A stretch of 64,000 bases of DNA from Lusitaniella coriacea LEGE 07157 (GCF_015207425.1 NZ_JADEWZ010000011.1:83208-147207); one strand, 5' to 3'. Positions 51,799 to 62,552 are shown, numbered from the stretch's first letter. The notes: generated by a model from the sequence alone, not told the origin. A program made the numbers and translations.

Positions 51799-51881
51799 GA
51801 TTTGAGGTGAGTTGCTCGAAAAAATCAGGACTTTCTAGGAGAGGGAATAAAGTTTAGCTATTTAAACAATTCAAGGGTTGT

Positions 51882-51918
51882 TTTAAAGAGTGGATAAAGC
51901 ACTTTATCGCTCTTTAAA
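51882..51918. other. Long hairpin (TTTAAAGAG...CTCTTTAAA)
   Basis: TTTAAAGAG and CTCTTTAAA form the outer stem and GATAAAG and CTTTATC the inner stem with a CA loop. It lies 46 bp past the stop of the small gene at 51964 (minus strand). No clear T-run follows. Confidence 0.5.
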
Positions 51919-51963
51919 GATTGGGTAAAATTGCGGGGAAATCCAATCGAGCTTTTATTTATT

Positions 51964-52281
51964 TTAGATTGCAAGTTTGCGGGCAATTTCTGGAATTTTA
52001 TCGGATTGACCTGCACCAATTAATGCTCCCGCGATCGCGGCAAGGGCTTTTGCTTTGAGATCGTCATCCCGAATTGTACCCGCCACTTGGATCGCGCGAT
52101 CGAACTGTCCGCGATTAAGATGAAGCAAAGACTGCGCGACTAAAACCCGATCCCCACCGCACTCTTGATTGAGTGCAAACGCTCGTTGAGCCGTTGCAAC
52201 CGTTTCCCAACCCTGTTCGATTGGCGCGCATTCAGGTAAGATTTGGTCGATCCGTAAACTCATTTTTTCCGAACTCAACAT
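51964..52281 (-). CDS. Hypothetical protein, TPR/HEAT-like helical repeats
   Basis: The 105-aa protein is helical with ALNQECGGDRVLVAQSLLHL and RAIQVAGTIRDDDLKAKALA, AIAGALIGAGQSDKIPEIAR. The latter resembles the helical repeats often called ARM/TPR-like in cyanobacterial proteins. ATG at 52281 or 52263 are possible starts. Function unknown. Confidence 0.55.
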   Translation of the reverse strand: MLSSEKMSLRIDQILPECAPIEQGWETVATAQRAFALNQECGGDRVLVAQSLLHLNRGQFDRAIQVAGTIRDDDLKAKALAAIAGALIGAGQSDKIPEIARKLAI

Positions 52282-52528
52282 CGTCGCAGCTCCAAAAAAC
52301 GTCTATTGCCCATACGAGACTATACGGCGAGTTCGGTGAAATTATGCACGCTTGCCGTCAGGCGCTGATAACTGTTGACTCTTCAGAAACTAAAAATCAC
52401 GCTCCGTCCCTCAAACCTATGTATGATAGGAGTTTAGCAAGTTTCTCCCTTTCTTTGTCGGCGTGGGTTTGTCCCATCTGCCTACTGCCCTCTGCCCTCT
52501 GCCTCGCCGTCAGGCGCTGATAACTGAT

Positions 52529-53554
52529 ATGTCTCGCGCCAAAGCCCTCCAATACTACATTCTCAACCGCCTGCTCCTCGCGCCCCTCATGCTCTGGGCG
52601 ATTACCACCCTCGTCTTCTTGCTCCTGCGAGCAACCCCCGGCGACCCCGCCGATGCCATTCTTGGCAACCGCGCCCCAGAAGCTCAGAAAGAAGCGCTGC
52701 GACAGAGTTTAGGACTCTCCAATTCCCTTTGGATACAATACCTCGACTATCTCAAAATGCTCTTGCACCTGGACTTAGGAACCTCCCTCACCAGTCAAGG
52801 GCTTCCCGTCCTAGACATCGTGCGACAGCACTTTCCGGCAACCGTCGAACTCACTTTCTTTGGCATGACGGTTGCTCTCCTGATTGGAGTCAGCATAGGC
52901 ATTTTCTCCGCCTCTCATCCAAACACGGTTTTCGATGCCTTTGGCAGGCTCTTTGGCATCATTACCTACGCCATTCCTCTCTTTTGGATGGGAATGGTTT
53001 TTCAGCTTATTTTCTCAGTTCAATTGGGTTGGTTTCCAGGAGGAACGCGATTTCCCATCAACGCCACGCCTCCCCCCACATTTACCGGGTTGTACACCCT
53101 CGATAGTCTTTTTAACGGGAACTTCGAGCAATTTACGACAAGCGTGCATCACCTCGCCCTACCCGCATTTTCCTTGGGATTGCTCCTAAGCGGTATTTTC
53201 GAGCGAATTGTACGAGTTAACCTCAAACAAACCCTCAAAGCGGATTATGTTGAAGCAGCAAGAGCAAGGGGCATCCCAGAGCGCAAAATTCTCTTTTCCC
53301 ACGCCCTCAAAAATGCCATGATTCCCGTGATTACAGTCTTGGGTTTGACCTTTGCCGCGCTCTTGGGGGGGGCGGTGCTGACGGAAGTAACTTTTTCTTG
53401 GCCCGGTTTGGGTCAGAGGTTGTACGAAGCTATTTCCTTGCGAGATTATCCAACAGTACAAGGGATTATGGTATTTTTTGGCGTAATTGTTGTGACAGTC
53501 AGTATTTTGATTGATATTGTCAATGCGTTAATCGATCCTCGAATTCGCTATTAA
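52529..53554 (+). CDS. ABC transporter permease (oligopeptide/nickel DppB type)
   Basis: The 341-aa membrane protein has about six TM helices and the DppB-type N-terminus YYILNRLLLAPLMLWAITTL with FLLLRATPGDPADAILG. The EAA loop is YVEAARARGIPERKILFSHA. The partner permease, ATPases and binding protein are not in the window, so it is an orphan copy as often seen in cyanobacteria. The duplicate motif CGTCAGGCGCTGATAACTG occurs at about 52358 and 52508, the latter just before the start ATG at 52529. Confidence 0.9.
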   Translation: MSRAKALQYYILNRLLLAPLMLWAITTLVFLLLRATPGDPADAILGNRAPEAQKEALRQSLGLSNSLWIQYLDYLKMLLHLDLGTSLTSQGLPVLDIVRQHFPATVELTFFGMTVALLIGVSIGIFSASHPNTVFDAFGRLFGIITYAIPLFWMGMVFQLIFSVQLGWFPGGTRFPINATPPPTFTGLYTLDSLFNGNFEQFTTSVHHLALPAFSLGLLLSGIFERIVRVNLKQTLKADYVEAARARGIPERKILFSHALKNAMIPVITVLGLTFAALLGGAVLTEVTFSWPGLGQRLYEAISLRDYPTVQGIMVFFGVIVVTVSILIDIVNALIDPRIRY

Positions 53555-53564
53555 ATTCCCTGTT

Positions 53565-53632
53565 ACGCCTGATGTGAACACCCTGAAACCTTTGCTAGGA
53601 CAAGGGAATAGGGAATAGGGAATAGGGAATAG
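53565..53632. repeat. CGCCTGATGTGAA repeat, copy 2, with heptamer tail
   Basis: ACGCCTGATGTGAACACCCT then GAAACCTTTGCTAGG, followed by four tandem heptamers AGGGAAT at 53603-53632. It lies 10 bp after the permease stop. Confidence 0.75.
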
Positions 53633-53667
53633 TAAAAAGAAATTATCGCAGAGTAAGAGTTTTAGCT

Positions 53668-54932
53668 CTCACGGGGTGACAACCCGTTGAAAAGACAGTG
53701 AGGTTGGGGTTTGAGGGAAAAATGGTAAAAAAAGATCGGTCTTGAAAATGTTAACCAGACCGAGCCAAAAAAATGTTACCTGAATTATACCGTACTCATC
53801 TTTCAAAATACCTGAGCCAAGCTCAATTAGTAACAATAGAAATCCTGGTATGGCTCCTGCAAGTCCATAAAGAGGTGAAGATAGAGAGGTTAGCCGCTCA
53901 TTTTCCCTTACCCATCAAATACGAAAGTCGCCGTCGTCACCTTCAAAGGTTATTCAAATTACCGGCTTTGTCGGTGAAGCTAATTTGGCTCCCAATTATT
54001 CAAGGAATCATCGCTCAAAAATATGGGGATTCCCAGAGGATATATATCGTCTTAGATAGAACCCAATGGCAAGATAAAAACTTATTTGTCGTCGGAATAG
54101 TCATTGGCAAACGAGCCTTACCGATATATTGGCAGTTCCTCGAAAAAAGAGGGGCGAGTAACTATCAGGAGCAAAAAGCCTTATTAAAACCTGTGTTCAA
54201 GCGGCTGAAGAAGTATGAAATAGTCGTCTTAGGAGATAGAGAATTTCACAGCGTCATTCTAGCCCAGTGGCTGAGGAAAAAGAAGGTGTACTTTGTCTTG
54301 CGACAAAAAAAGGACACAAATATCAAAATGCCCCGACAAGACTATCAGCAGCTCAGCGCACTGATATCTCCAGGAGAGAGGAGATTTTTCCAGAAGATAC
54401 CCGTAACGAAAGCCTGGGGATATTCAGAAGTTTCAATGGGAATTTATTGGAAAAGAAAATATCGAGGGATGGGAGGGAAAGAACCTTGGTATCTTTTGAC
54501 CAATTTGCCCAGTTTAGAAGAAGCCGTCAAGAGTTATAAAAAGCGCATGGGAATAGAAGCGATGTTTAAAGACTGTAAAACCGGGGGATACAACTTAGAG
54601 GGGTCAAAAGCTTCCTTTGAGCGCTTAACTCGTTTAGTGTTATTGCTCGCCATTGCTTACACCCTGGCTACATCAATTGGTCAAGCAATTAGACTCAAAG
54701 GTCAGGAACAATATATCGGTCGTTGCAGAAAAGTCAAGCAGACTATTACCAAGAATAGTAACTTTTGGATAGGTTTGTATGGGACAAATTGGGTGATTTC
54801 CCATGAGTTTCTCAAAGAGGCAGTGGAGGAATTAATGAGACTCACTCCGAATAAGCTCCTTTTTTATCTCCGAGGTCAACGAGCAATGACTCTTATACAG
54901 CAAGCTTTTTAGCCCTCTTGTCACCCTGTGAG
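53668..54932 (+). mobile_element. Complete IS4-type insertion sequence (1265 bp)
   Basis: Terminal inverted repeats CTCACGGGGTGACAA (53668-53682) and its complement at 54918-54932 match at 14 of 15 positions. A 7-bp direct repeat TTTAGCT lies immediately outside each end (53661-53667 and 54933-54939), giving a target-site duplication. The transposase frame is intact. Confidence 0.85.
53773..54912 (+). CDS. IS4-family transposase
   Basis: The 379-aa transposase has the DDE layout: VLDRTQW (first D), VVLGDREFHS (second D) and YKKRMGIEAMFKDCKTGGYN with the YREK-like E motif of the IS4 family. No frameshift or stop is present, so it may be active. It sits between an ABC permease and aspS, without disrupting either. 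Confidence 0.93.
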   Translation: MLPELYRTHLSKYLSQAQLVTIEILVWLLQVHKEVKIERLAAHFPLPIKYESRRRHLQRLFKLPALSVKLIWLPIIQGIIAQKYGDSQRIYIVLDRTQWQDKNLFVVGIVIGKRALPIYWQFLEKRGASNYQEQKALLKPVFKRLKKYEIVVLGDREFHSVILAQWLRKKKVYFVLRQKKDTNIKMPRQDYQQLSALISPGERRFFQKIPVTKAWGYSEVSMGIYWKRKYRGMGGKEPWYLLTNLPSLEEAVKSYKKRMGIEAMFKDCKTGGYNLEGSKASFERLTRLVLLLAIAYTLATSIGQAIRLKGQEQYIGRCRKVKQTITKNSNFWIGLYGTNWVISHEFLKEAVEELMRLTPNKLLFYLRGQRAMTLIQQAF

Positions 54933-54965
54933 TTTAGCTTCTAATACACATTAAGCGTCCGTCTC

Positions 54966-56753
54966 TTAATCCGGTTCGTAGGTTGAAGCCACGTACAATT
55001 CCTTCAATTGCTTATCGCCCACTGAGGCTGGCGCATCGGTTAGCAGGGAACGGGCTTGTTGGGTTTTCGGGAAAGCAATCACATCCCGAATTGATTCTTC
55101 TTGGGCGATTAACATCACGAGGCGATCTAATCCGTAGGCAATTCCGCCGTGGGGTGGGGTTCCATATTCAAAGGCTTCAAGGAGAAATCCAAATTGACGG
55201 CGCGCTTCTTCCATCGATAAACCAATCGCCTCAAAGACCTTTTCCTGGATGTCTCGCTGGTGAATGCGGATGCTTCCGCCTCCTACTTCAATTCCGTTGT
55301 AAATCAAGTCGTAGGCTTGGGAACGGGCAGTGGAGAGATCCTCGATATCTTCGAGGTTTGGTGCGGTGAAGGGATGATGCAGGGCTTCAAGGCGCTTTTC
55401 ATCGGCGTTCCACTCGAATAAGGGGAAATCTGTAACCCACAATAAATTAATTTTAGAGTCGTCAATGAGTCCCAATTGTTGACCGATGACTTGACGCAAG
55501 CGGTCGAGGGATTTATTCACTGTTGCGGTATCTCCTGCGCCGAAAAGGAGGAGATGACCGGGTTGCGCGCCGGTTTTTTCGAGGAGTTGCTGTTTTTGTT
55601 CTGGGGTGAGGTTATCTTTAATTGCGCCGATGGTATCAATTTCGCCGCCGTCACGCACGCGAATGTAAGCGATGCCTTTTGCGCCTGCAATAGTGGCTTC
55701 TTTGAAGAGGTCGCCACCGGGTTTGATGCGGACGTTGGAGATGGTGTCATTTCCTTGGGGAATGGGGAGAACTTTGATCGATCCCCCTTGTTTGACGGCG
55801 CTGGAGAAGACTTTAAAGCCGCTACTGCCTAAGATATCCGAGACTTCGACTAATTCTAGTCCGAAGCGGGTATCGGGTCGATCGGTGCCGTATTTTGCCA
55901 TTGCTTCGGCGTAGGTGAGACGGGGGAAGGGATGGGGAAGTTCGATCCCTTTGACGGCTTGGAAGATATGGCAAATTAAGTTTTCGTTGAGTTCTAGAAT
56001 TTCTTCCTGGGACATGAAGCTCATTTCCATGTCGAGTTGGGTGAATTCTGGCTGTCTGTCGGCGCGTAGGTCTTCATCCCGGAAGCAACGTGCAATTTGA
56101 TAGTAGCGGTCGAAACCGGAAACCATCAAGAGTTGTTTGAAGAGTTGTGGGGATTGGGGTAAGGCGTACCATTCACCGGGATTGACGCGGGAGGGAACGA
56201 GGTAGTCTCGCGCGCCTTCTGGGGTGGAACGGGTGAGAATGGGGGTTTCGATTTCTGTGAAGTTGTAGCGATCTTCGAGGAAGCGGCGGATGGCTTTGAT
56301 GACGTTGTGGCGCAGTTGTAGGTTTTGGGTCATACGATCGCGCCGCAGGTCTAAATACCGATATTTGAGGCGCAATTCTTCTTTGACAGATTCTTCTTCT
56401 GTGGTGGCGACTTGAAAGGGAAGTTGTTTGCTGACGCTGTTGAGAAGTTCGATGGTTTCGGCGTAAATTTCGATCTCTCCGGTGGGGAGTTTGGGGTTGA
56501 GGGAGTCGGCGGGACGTTCGCTGGCTTTTCCGGTAACGCGCACGACGTATTCATTGCGCAACCCATTGGCAATTTCGTAGGAGTCGGGGGTTCGTTCGGG
56601 ATCGCTGACAATTTGTACGACTCCCGCGCGATCGCGCAAATCGATGAAAATCACTCCCCCGTGATCGCGACGGCGATCCACCCAACCGCACAGGGTAACG
56701 GTTTCGCTAACGTGATGACTTCTGAGTTCGCCGCAGTAGTGAGTTCGCATCAT
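54966..56753 (-). CDS. aspS: Aspartyl-tRNA synthetase
   Basis: The 595-aa class II synthetase has the OB-fold anticodon domain ([20 protein letters not shown]), motif 2 ([20 protein letters not shown]), the bacterial GAD insertion (about 285-420) and motif 3 ([13 protein letters not shown]). Whether it is discriminating or acts on tRNA-Asn as well cannot be read by eye. Confidence 0.96.
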   Translation of the reverse strand: MMRTHYCGELRSHHVSETVTLCGWVDRRRDHGGVIFIDLRDRAGVVQIVSDPERTPDSYEIANGLRNEYVVRVTGKASERPADSLNPKLPTGEIEIYAETIELLNSVSKQLPFQVATTEEESVKEELRLKYRYLDLRRDRMTQNLQLRHNVIKAIRRFLEDRYNFTEIETPILTRSTPEGARDYLVPSRVNPGEWYALPQSPQLFKQLLMVSGFDRYYQIARCFRDEDLRADRQPEFTQLDMEMSFMSQEEILELNENLICHIFQAVKGIELPHPFPRLTYAEAMAKYGTDRPDTRFGLELVEVSDILGSSGFKVFSSAVKQGGSIKVLPIPQGNDTISNVRIKPGGDLFKEATIAGAKGIAYIRVRDGGEIDTIGAIKDNLTPEQKQQLLEKTGAQPGHLLLFGAGDTATVNKSLDRLRQVIGQQLGLIDDSKINLLWVTDFPLFEWNADEKRLEALHHPFTAPNLEDIEDLSTARSQAYDLIYNGIEVGGGSIRIHQRDIQEKVFEAIGLSMEEARRQFGFLLEAFEYGTPPHGGIAYGLDRLVMLIAQEESIRDVIAFPKTQQARSLLTDAPASVGDKQLKELYVASTYEPD

Positions 56754-56849
56754 TGCCGATTGAAGCTAAAAAAGGAAAGACTTCCTATCTTAACAAAGGG
56801 GAACGTCAATCGTATAGAGTTGCGAGCTTTTCCTCTGCGCGATCGCGCA

Positions 56850-58124
56850 TTAAGAAAGAACCTTATTAGAAGTCAGGGTTTCTTGAGCGGTGCGAACGTC
56901 CACAGGCAACCACAGGGTAAAGGTCGAGCCTTGACCCAATTCGCTCTCAACGGTGATTTTTCCCCCCATCATCTGGCAAAATTTTTGCGCGATCGCCAAG
57001 CCTAATCCCGCGCCGCCGTACATTCGTTTATCGGATTCGTCCACTTGGGTGAAGGGTTGAAAAATTCGCTCGCGATGCTCTGGGGGAATGCCAATTCCCG
57101 TATCCTGCACCTGAAATGAAATTGAAGCGGGGTCTAATTCTTCGTGGCGCGTCATTTTTAGCGCGATCTTTCCTTGAGCGGTGAACTTACAGGCATTATT
57201 CAAAATGTTAAGCAGGCTTTGCTGTACCTTATGAAAATCCCCATAGACATTGCCCAGATCGTTAGTCGGATCGAGTTCTAGGGTATTCCCATTTTTTTCG
57301 GCGAGGGGTTGCACTGTCGCGATCGCGTCTTGCGCCAACAATAAAACCTCAATTTCTTTGAGATCGAGGTCTTGGTAACCGGCTTCAATCCGGGATACTT
57401 TCAAAATATTATTAACCAAGGTCAGCAAATTATTGCCCGCGTTATAGATTTGCTGAATTTCATTACTCCAATCAGAAGCCGAATCTTTTACCATCATTTG
57501 CAGGAGCTGACTATAACCGATGATCGCGTTGAGAGGCGTTCGCAACTCGTGGCTCATATTGGAGATAAATTGGCTTTTCGCGCGGTTGGCACTCTCTGCG
57601 GCTTCTTTCGCGCCGATCGTTTCTTCAAAGGATCGTTCGAGTTGCTGTTGCGCTTGTTGGAGTTCTTTCAAAGCCTGCATCAACTCTGTGGTGCGCTCTT
57701 CGACGCGCTTCTCTAGCTTCTGGGTGAGTTGGTGCAAGGTAACTTGAGTTTTGACTCGCGCTAAAACCTCTTCTGCCTGAAAGGGTTTGGTAATATAGTC
57801 CACGCCCCCCACGGCGAAGGCTTGCACTTTATCTAATACGTCGTTGAGCGCGCTAATAAAAATAACTGGAATATGGCGCGTTGTTTCATCTGCTTTTAAT
57901 TGCTGACAAACTTCGTAGCCGTCCATATCGGGCATTTTAATATCCAGCAGGATCAAGTCTGGCGGATCTGCTTGTGCTGAGGCGATCGCGCGCTGACCGT
58001 TTAATGCTTTCCGGACAATATAATCCTGCTGACTCAGCATCGCTGATAAGACGCGCAGGTTGTTTGGAGTATCATCAACTAGCAGAATTTCTCCCTTCTC
58101 AGAAACCAAACGCTCTTCAGTCAT
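56850..58124 (-). CDS. Response regulator-histidine kinase hybrid
   Basis: The 424-aa protein has a N-terminal receiver ([58 protein letters not shown]), a coiled-coil linker, and a kinase core with [21 protein letters not shown] box [14 protein letters not shown] and [19 protein letters not shown]. It is likely to signal from an upstream kinase. It overlaps the diguanylate cyclase gene by 4 bp (ATGA at 58121-58124), so the two are co-translated. Confidence 0.93.
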   Translation of the reverse strand: MTEERLVSEKGEILLVDDTPNNLRVLSAMLSQQDYIVRKALNGQRAIASAQADPPDLILLDIKMPDMDGYEVCQQLKADETTRHIPVIFISALNDVLDKVQAFAVGGVDYITKPFQAEEVLARVKTQVTLHQLTQKLEKRVEERTTELMQALKELQQAQQQLERSFEETIGAKEAAESANRAKSQFISNMSHELRTPLNAIIGYSQLLQMMVKDSASDWSNEIQQIYNAGNNLLTLVNNILKVSRIEAGYQDLDLKEIEVLLLAQDAIATVQPLAEKNGNTLELDPTNDLGNVYGDFHKVQQSLLNILNNACKFTAQGKIALKMTRHEELDPASISFQVQDTGIGIPPEHRERIFQPFTQVDESDKRMYGGAGLGLAIAQKFCQMMGGKITVESELGQGSTFTLWLPVDVRTAQETLTSNKVLS

Positions 58125-59176
58125 CTTAAATTAGAAACCTCGACTACAGTATTCTCGCTGATCATACGATTTCTTCCCCGATTCTTGGCTTCGTAAAGCG
58201 CGCGATCGGCTGTGGCAATTAAAAGATCTGGCGATATATCTATCGTGGGAATCAAAGTTGTTAGACCCATGCTTAGGGTAACCCGATCGCTCACTTCCGA
58301 TTGAGGGTGGGCAATTTGACATTCCTCGACGGATTCGCGAATCTGCCGAGCAACATCCATCGCACCCCCCGAATCCGTGTTAGGAAGCAAAATCGCAAAT
58401 TCTTCTCCGCCATAGCGCGCGACTAAATCTGCCGGACGCTTGACCGCGCGGTCGATCGCGCGCGCGACGATTCGCAAACAATCATCCCCTGCTTGATGAC
58501 CGTAGGCATCGTTATAGTACTTAAAATAGTCCACATCGCACAAAATCAAGGACATCGGTCGTCTATCTCGTCGCATTCTAAGCCACTCGCGCTCAAAATA
58601 GTCATCGAAGCGGCGACGGTTGGCAACCTGGGTCAAACCGTCGAGATTGGCAAGGCGATAAAGCAATTGATTAATCTGTTGAAGTTCTTCATTCGTGCGC
58701 TTGAGTGCCAACTCAGCTTGTTCGCGCTTTTCAATCTCATCTTGCAAGCGGTGATTTTGCTCTGTGAGTTGTTGTTTTTGCTGGCGCAGCATAAGTTGAT
58801 TTTCCACGCGAGCTAGCACTTCTTCGAGCTGAAAGGGCTTCGTAATATAATCCACACCGCCAACGACGAAGGCTTTGACCTTATCCATTGCCTCATCTAA
58901 AGCGCTGATGAAAATGACGGGAATTTCATTGATGGGATCTTCTGCTTTCAACTTCTGGCACACCTCATACCCATTCATCTGCGGCATTTTCACATCTAAC
59001 AGGACTAAATCTGGCGGATCGGCTTTGATTGAGCGCAAAGCACTCGCACCATTCAGTGCCTTGCGAACCACGTATCCTTGCTCTGTCAGCATAGTTGATA
59101 GCAAACGCAGATTATTCGGGGTATCATCAACGATGAGGATTTCTCCTCCTGTCGGGGAAGTAGGGGCGCGATTCAT
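58121..59176 (-). CDS. Diguanylate cyclase with receiver domain
   Basis: The 351-aa protein has a receiver ([40 protein letters not shown]) and a GGDEF domain with [20 protein letters not shown] (GGEEF active site). It would make c-di-GMP on phosphorylation. It is the first gene of a two-gene operon with the hybrid kinase. Its receiver is closely similar to that of the downstream kinase, suggesting duplication. Confidence 0.93.
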   Translation of the reverse strand: MNRAPTSPTGGEILIVDDTPNNLRLLSTMLTEQGYVVRKALNGASALRSIKADPPDLVLLDVKMPQMNGYEVCQKLKAEDPINEIPVIFISALDEAMDKVKAFVVGGVDYITKPFQLEEVLARVENQLMLRQQKQQLTEQNHRLQDEIEKREQAELALKRTNEELQQINQLLYRLANLDGLTQVANRRRFDDYFEREWLRMRRDRRPMSLILCDVDYFKYYNDAYGHQAGDDCLRIVARAIDRAVKRPADLVARYGGEEFAILLPNTDSGGAMDVARQIRESVEECQIAHPQSEVSDRVTLSMGLTTLIPTIDISPDLLIATADRALYEAKNRGRNRMISENTVVEVSNLR

Positions 59177-59917
59177 TGTTTCTAGAGAAGATTCACAAAA
59201 TAGTAAAGGAAAAACCTATTAGTAATAGCGATTGTATTCGAGTTGCGAGAGAATAGGGAAGAACGGGAATGGGGAACAGAAGACTTACGAATAGATTTTG
59301 CTAGTATTCACAGCCAAAGGTTGGAGTCAATCTTAGAAGAAGTTTTCCAATTATCTTTGGCAGGTTTAGGTCATTTTAATGTATTTTTGTCCGTGAATTC
59401 TCTAACGCGAGTCAGTGGTGTTAAATTCACAGATGTGGTTTTTCTTGGGTTATCAATCGCTCTAGTGCTATCTTAAACTACTCTCTCGTGAAAAACCTAT
59501 GAACGCAGACAAAAAAAATTTTGGATTAGAGGCATTGAATGAAGAATTTAAGGGTCTTGCTGCAAGTTAAAAGTTGAGGTTGAATTGAAGTCCGCAGGCT
59601 TGAGTGCCGAATCCAAATCCCTGGGATTTGCCTGGTGTTTCACTATTTTCCTTAGAGAATAGTAAGTTTCAGGAATTTGTACATAAGCTGTAAAATCCGA
59701 TTGTCTGATTCCTCGATCTCCGCTTGTTTCGCCAGATTAATTCGCTTTGATGACGTTGATTTGGAAAATTCTTCCTGAAATGATTGGGGGGTTTTTGGCA
59801 GGGGTTTCTTTGGGTTTGGGAGAGGCTGAGTTGAAATTGCCCGCGATCGCGCAAAACATCGGGCGAGGCAAAGGTAAGCTGCTATGCATTTAAATTGTGA
59901 CTTAGGGTGACACGGAG

Positions 59918-60101
59918 AGGTCGGAACGCCTCTGAGGTTTCTACGGCGGTCACAAGCATTTGAGGAAACCTCAAATGTCGCCACCTCCTCTTGCAGCGCG
60001 ATTGCACAATCTGGAGGACGCGATGCCGGAACCTTTTCCGGCATTTCAGCCGTCCGATAGGAGACCTCAGAGTGCCTCGCGCTGAGGACGCAAGCCGACC
60101 T
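59918..60101. repeat. Expanded AGGTCGG palindromic element with nested hairpins
   Basis: AGGTCGG at 59918 and CCGACCT at 60095-60101 are the same ends as the 46-48 bp copies, but the interior is 184 bp. Inside are ATTTGAGG-AAA-CCTCAAAT (about 59958-59976) and ATGCCGGAA...TTCCGGCAT (about 60022-60043), so it carries at least two further palindromes. Confidence 0.75.
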
Positions 60102-60130
60102 AGGGGAAACGGAGAAACGGTGAGAGATTG

Positions 60131-60181
60131 ACGGCTTTGATACAGAGCGCTCGATACCCAATTTGAATGTGTTTTAGCTTA
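60131..60181. repeat. 53-bp interspersed repeat, copy 2
   Basis: ATACAGAGCG to TTTTAGCTTA, matching 31349-31401. It ends 9 bp before the GT4 start codon, so it makes up the upstream region of the polysaccharide operon. Confidence 0.7.
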
Positions 60182-60189
60182 AACTTAAA

Positions 60190-61200
60190 ATGAAAATTCT
60201 GATCTATTCGCCGCTCTTTCATCCCAGTGTCGGCGGGACGGAAACGGTAAATTTAATTTTGGCACGGGAGTTTGTGCGTCAGGGACAGGCGGTTAAAGTG
60301 GTTTGTCAGACCCCAGCAACCGGGGATGAGGATTTTCCCTTTGAGGTGATTCGTCGTCCGGATGGGTTGGAGTTGTTGCGATTAACGCGCTGGTGCGATG
60401 TGTATTTTCAAGGTTGCGTGAGTTTAAAAGGACTGTGGAATTTGCTTTTAGTTCCCAAACCCTTGGTTGTGACCCATCATACCTGGTACAGCCGTCCGGA
60501 CGGTCGTTTGGGACTGCAAGATCGTCTAAAGCGGTGGGTGACGCACTGGGCGACGAATGTTTGTATTAGCGACGCGATCGCGCAAAAAATTCCAGCACCC
60601 TCTACAATTATCCCTAACCCTTACTGGGACAATGTATTTCGACTCATTCCTAATGTTACGCGCGATCGCGAACTGATTTTTCTCGGACGGTTCGTTTCCG
60701 ATAAAGGAGCGGATTTATTAATCAAAGCCCTTCATACTCTCAAAAAACAAGAATTAACTCCTCATTTAACTCTTGTGGGTCAAGGTCCCGAAGAAGAAAA
60801 TTTGCGCCAACAAGTCCGAGACTTAAACTTAACGCAACAGGTCGATTTCGTGGGAATTAAAGTTGGGGAAGAACTCGCGCAGTTGCTCAACGTCCATCAA
60901 ATTTTAGTCGTCCCCTCTCGCTGGCAAGAACCCTTCGGAATTGTAGCATTGGAAGGCATTGCTTGTGGCTGCGTGGCAGTGGGTTCTCAAGGTGGAGGAT
61001 TGCAAGAAGCCATTGGCTTTTGTGGCATAACCTTTCCCAATGGAAATGTTCGAGAACTCACCACAATTCTTTCCAATCTATTAACTCATCCCCAGCAGTT
61101 GTTGGATTATCAGTCTCAGGCAAAATCCCATTTAAAGCGCCATCAAAAAGCGCAAGTCGCACGAGAATATTTAAGCGTTTTGGAGGCAGCGACCCAGTGA
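60190..61200 (+). CDS. Glycosyltransferase family 4 protein
   Basis: The 336-aa GT-B enzyme starts MKILIYSPLFHPSVGGTETV, then ELIFLGRFVSDKGADLLIKA and RWQEPFGIVALEGIACGCVA with the EPFGIVALE donor motif. The C-terminus overlaps the next gene by GTGA (61197-61200). It is the first gene of a surface-polysaccharide operon. Sugar unknown. Confidence 0.9.
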   Translation: MKILIYSPLFHPSVGGTETVNLILAREFVRQGQAVKVVCQTPATGDEDFPFEVIRRPDGLELLRLTRWCDVYFQGCVSLKGLWNLLLVPKPLVVTHHTWYSRPDGRLGLQDRLKRWVTHWATNVCISDAIAQKIPAPSTIIPNPYWDNVFRLIPNVTRDRELIFLGRFVSDKGADLLIKALHTLKKQELTPHLTLVGQGPEEENLRQQVRDLNLTQQVDFVGIKVGEELAQLLNVHQILVVPSRWQEPFGIVALEGIACGCVAVGSQGGGLQEAIGFCGITFPNGNVRELTTILSNLLTHPQQLLDYQSQAKSHLKRHQKAQVAREYLSVLEAATQ

Positions 61201-62552
61201 AACTGATTGTTGGTTTAGTAGCTGTTACGCTGGTTGTTTATCTTTCTTATCGAGATTGGCGGCGAGCTATAAAAGCTGTTTTTTTAATTTTAGTAATTGA
61301 CGGCGCGTTGCGGAAATGGGTTTTGCCCCAAGCGAGTAACGCCATCTATTTTCTGAAAGATTTAGTACTTTTAGGCGCTTATCTTCGCTATTACATTTTT
61401 TCCGGGAATGAAAGAGTTTATCCTATAAAAAATAACTTCATTAATATACTTATTCTTGTCGCGTCGGGTTGGTGCATCTTTCAAGCGGCAAACCCAAACT
61501 TAGGGTCGCCAATTGTGGGACTCATTGGTTTGCGCTCTTACCTTTTTTATATTCCTTTAGTTTGGATGACTCCCAGCTTATTTGACTCAGAAGAAGAACT
61601 CTACAAATTCTTGAGAACTCACCTATTACTATTAATCCCTGTTGGCATTTTAGGTATCGTTCAATTTTTCAGTCCTATTAGCAGTCCAATTAATCAATAT
61701 GCTCCAGGAAATCCTGTTAAAATTGAAACTTTTGGCTTTGCCGGATCGACAAATGTCCGCATTACAGGAACCTTTTCTTATATTAATAGCTATCAAGGTT
61801 ATATCTCAGCCTGTTACGCTTTATTGCTGCCCTTACTTGCGATGAAGCAACCCTATTGGTGGAGAATTTTAACTTTCATAGAAGTCTTTTTGATTACCCT
61901 AAATGGCTTTATGACCGGATCGCGAACGCCTGTCATTGCGGCTGCATTATTAATTATTAGTTTCTTTGGAATTCGAGCATTAAGACAGCCCGATACAACC
62001 CTACTGTGGCTAAGTCGATTATTTCCTTTTGTGACGGTTGCAGGGAGTGCCGCATTAATTGGTTTTCGGCCCGTCATCGAAGCATTTTGGATGCGCCTAA
62101 CCTCAAACAAAGACCTCGGCGAGCGCATTTTGTTTGGTTTAGTGGGTCCCTTCGACCTCACTCAATACACCGCCCTTGATGGTTATGGAACTGGTGCAAC
62201 GCACCCCGGAACTCAAGCCTTACGAGATATTTTAAATCTTGCTCCGGGAAAAATGCTCCCAGTAGAGGTTGAGGTTGAAATGGGTCGAGTTGCCCTAGAA
62301 ATTGGCCCAATTGGATTTATTTTATGGTATGGACTTCGAGTGAGTTTGATTATTGCGCTATGGCTGACATTTTTAAAATTAAAACGTCCATTCTTAAGAG
62401 ATTTAGCTCTTTCAGCTTGTTTGATTCAAATCATTCTTTTTATTAGCCAAATGGTTTTTCACCATACCTATTCGATTTATTACTGGTTTTTTAGTAGTTT
62501 TATTTTCCTTTTACCCTGGCTGGATTATGTGGAAGATTGGCGAGAAAAATAG
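61197..62552 (+). CDS. O-antigen ligase/polymerase-like membrane protein
   Basis: The 451-aa protein has about ten TM helices and a long hydrophilic loop (about 290-370, with TQYTALDGYGTGATHPGTQA), the layout of Wzy/WaaL-type polymerases or ligases. GTG at 61197 is the start, with GGAGG 10 nt upstream and a GTGA overlap with the upstream GT4. It would join or polymerise glycan repeat units at the membrane. Confidence 0.8.
   Translation: MKLIVGLVAVTLVVYLSYRDWRRAIKAVFLILVIDGALRKWVLPQASNAIYFLKDLVLLGAYLRYYIFSGNERVYPIKNNFINILILVASGWCIFQAANPNLGSPIVGLIGLRSYLFYIPLVWMTPSLFDSEEELYKFLRTHLLLLIPVGILGIVQFFSPISSPINQYAPGNPVKIETFGFAGSTNVRITGTFSYINSYQGYISACYALLLPLLAMKQPYWWRILTFIEVFLITLNGFMTGSRTPVIAAALLIISFFGIRALRQPDTTLLWLSRLFPFVTVAGSAALIGFRPVIEAFWMRLTSNKDLGERILFGLVGPFDLTQYTALDGYGTGATHPGTQALRDILNLAPGKMLPVEVEVEMGRVALEIGPIGFILWYGLRVSLIIALWLTFLKLKRPFLRDLALSACLIQIILFISQMVFHHTYSIYYWFFSSFIFLLPWLDYVEDWREK

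Larger units (their letters stand above)
51626..51963. other. Spacer with a dyad and a long hairpin
   Basis: The 338-bp spacer contains a dyad at 51780-51798 and a long hairpin at 51882-51918. I see no CDS in it. Confidence 0.5.
59177..60189. other. 1-kb gene-free, repeat-rich region
   Basis: Between aspS-side signalling genes and the polysaccharide operon. It contains the large palindromic cluster at 59918-60101, the 53-bp repeat at 60131-60181 and only short frames; one 47-aa frame from ATG at 59750 to TAA at 59893 (MTLIWKILPEMIGGFLAGVS) could be a gene remnant but has no family support. Confidence 0.5.

Noticed and set aside
55476..55832. 118-aa plus-strand frame opposite aspS
   Set aside because: Shadow of a highly conserved synthetase gene.
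58121..59176. c-di-GMP phosphodiesterase
   Set aside because: Only a GGDEF domain (GGEEF) is present; no EAL or HD-GYP motif.
59243..59476. 77-aa plus-strand frame
   Set aside because: No recognisable domain, no RBS, and low confidence composition next to repeats.
59652..60161. 169-aa minus-strand frame in the repeat-rich region
   Set aside because: Most of it translates the palindromic repeat cluster; no family similarity or plausible composition.
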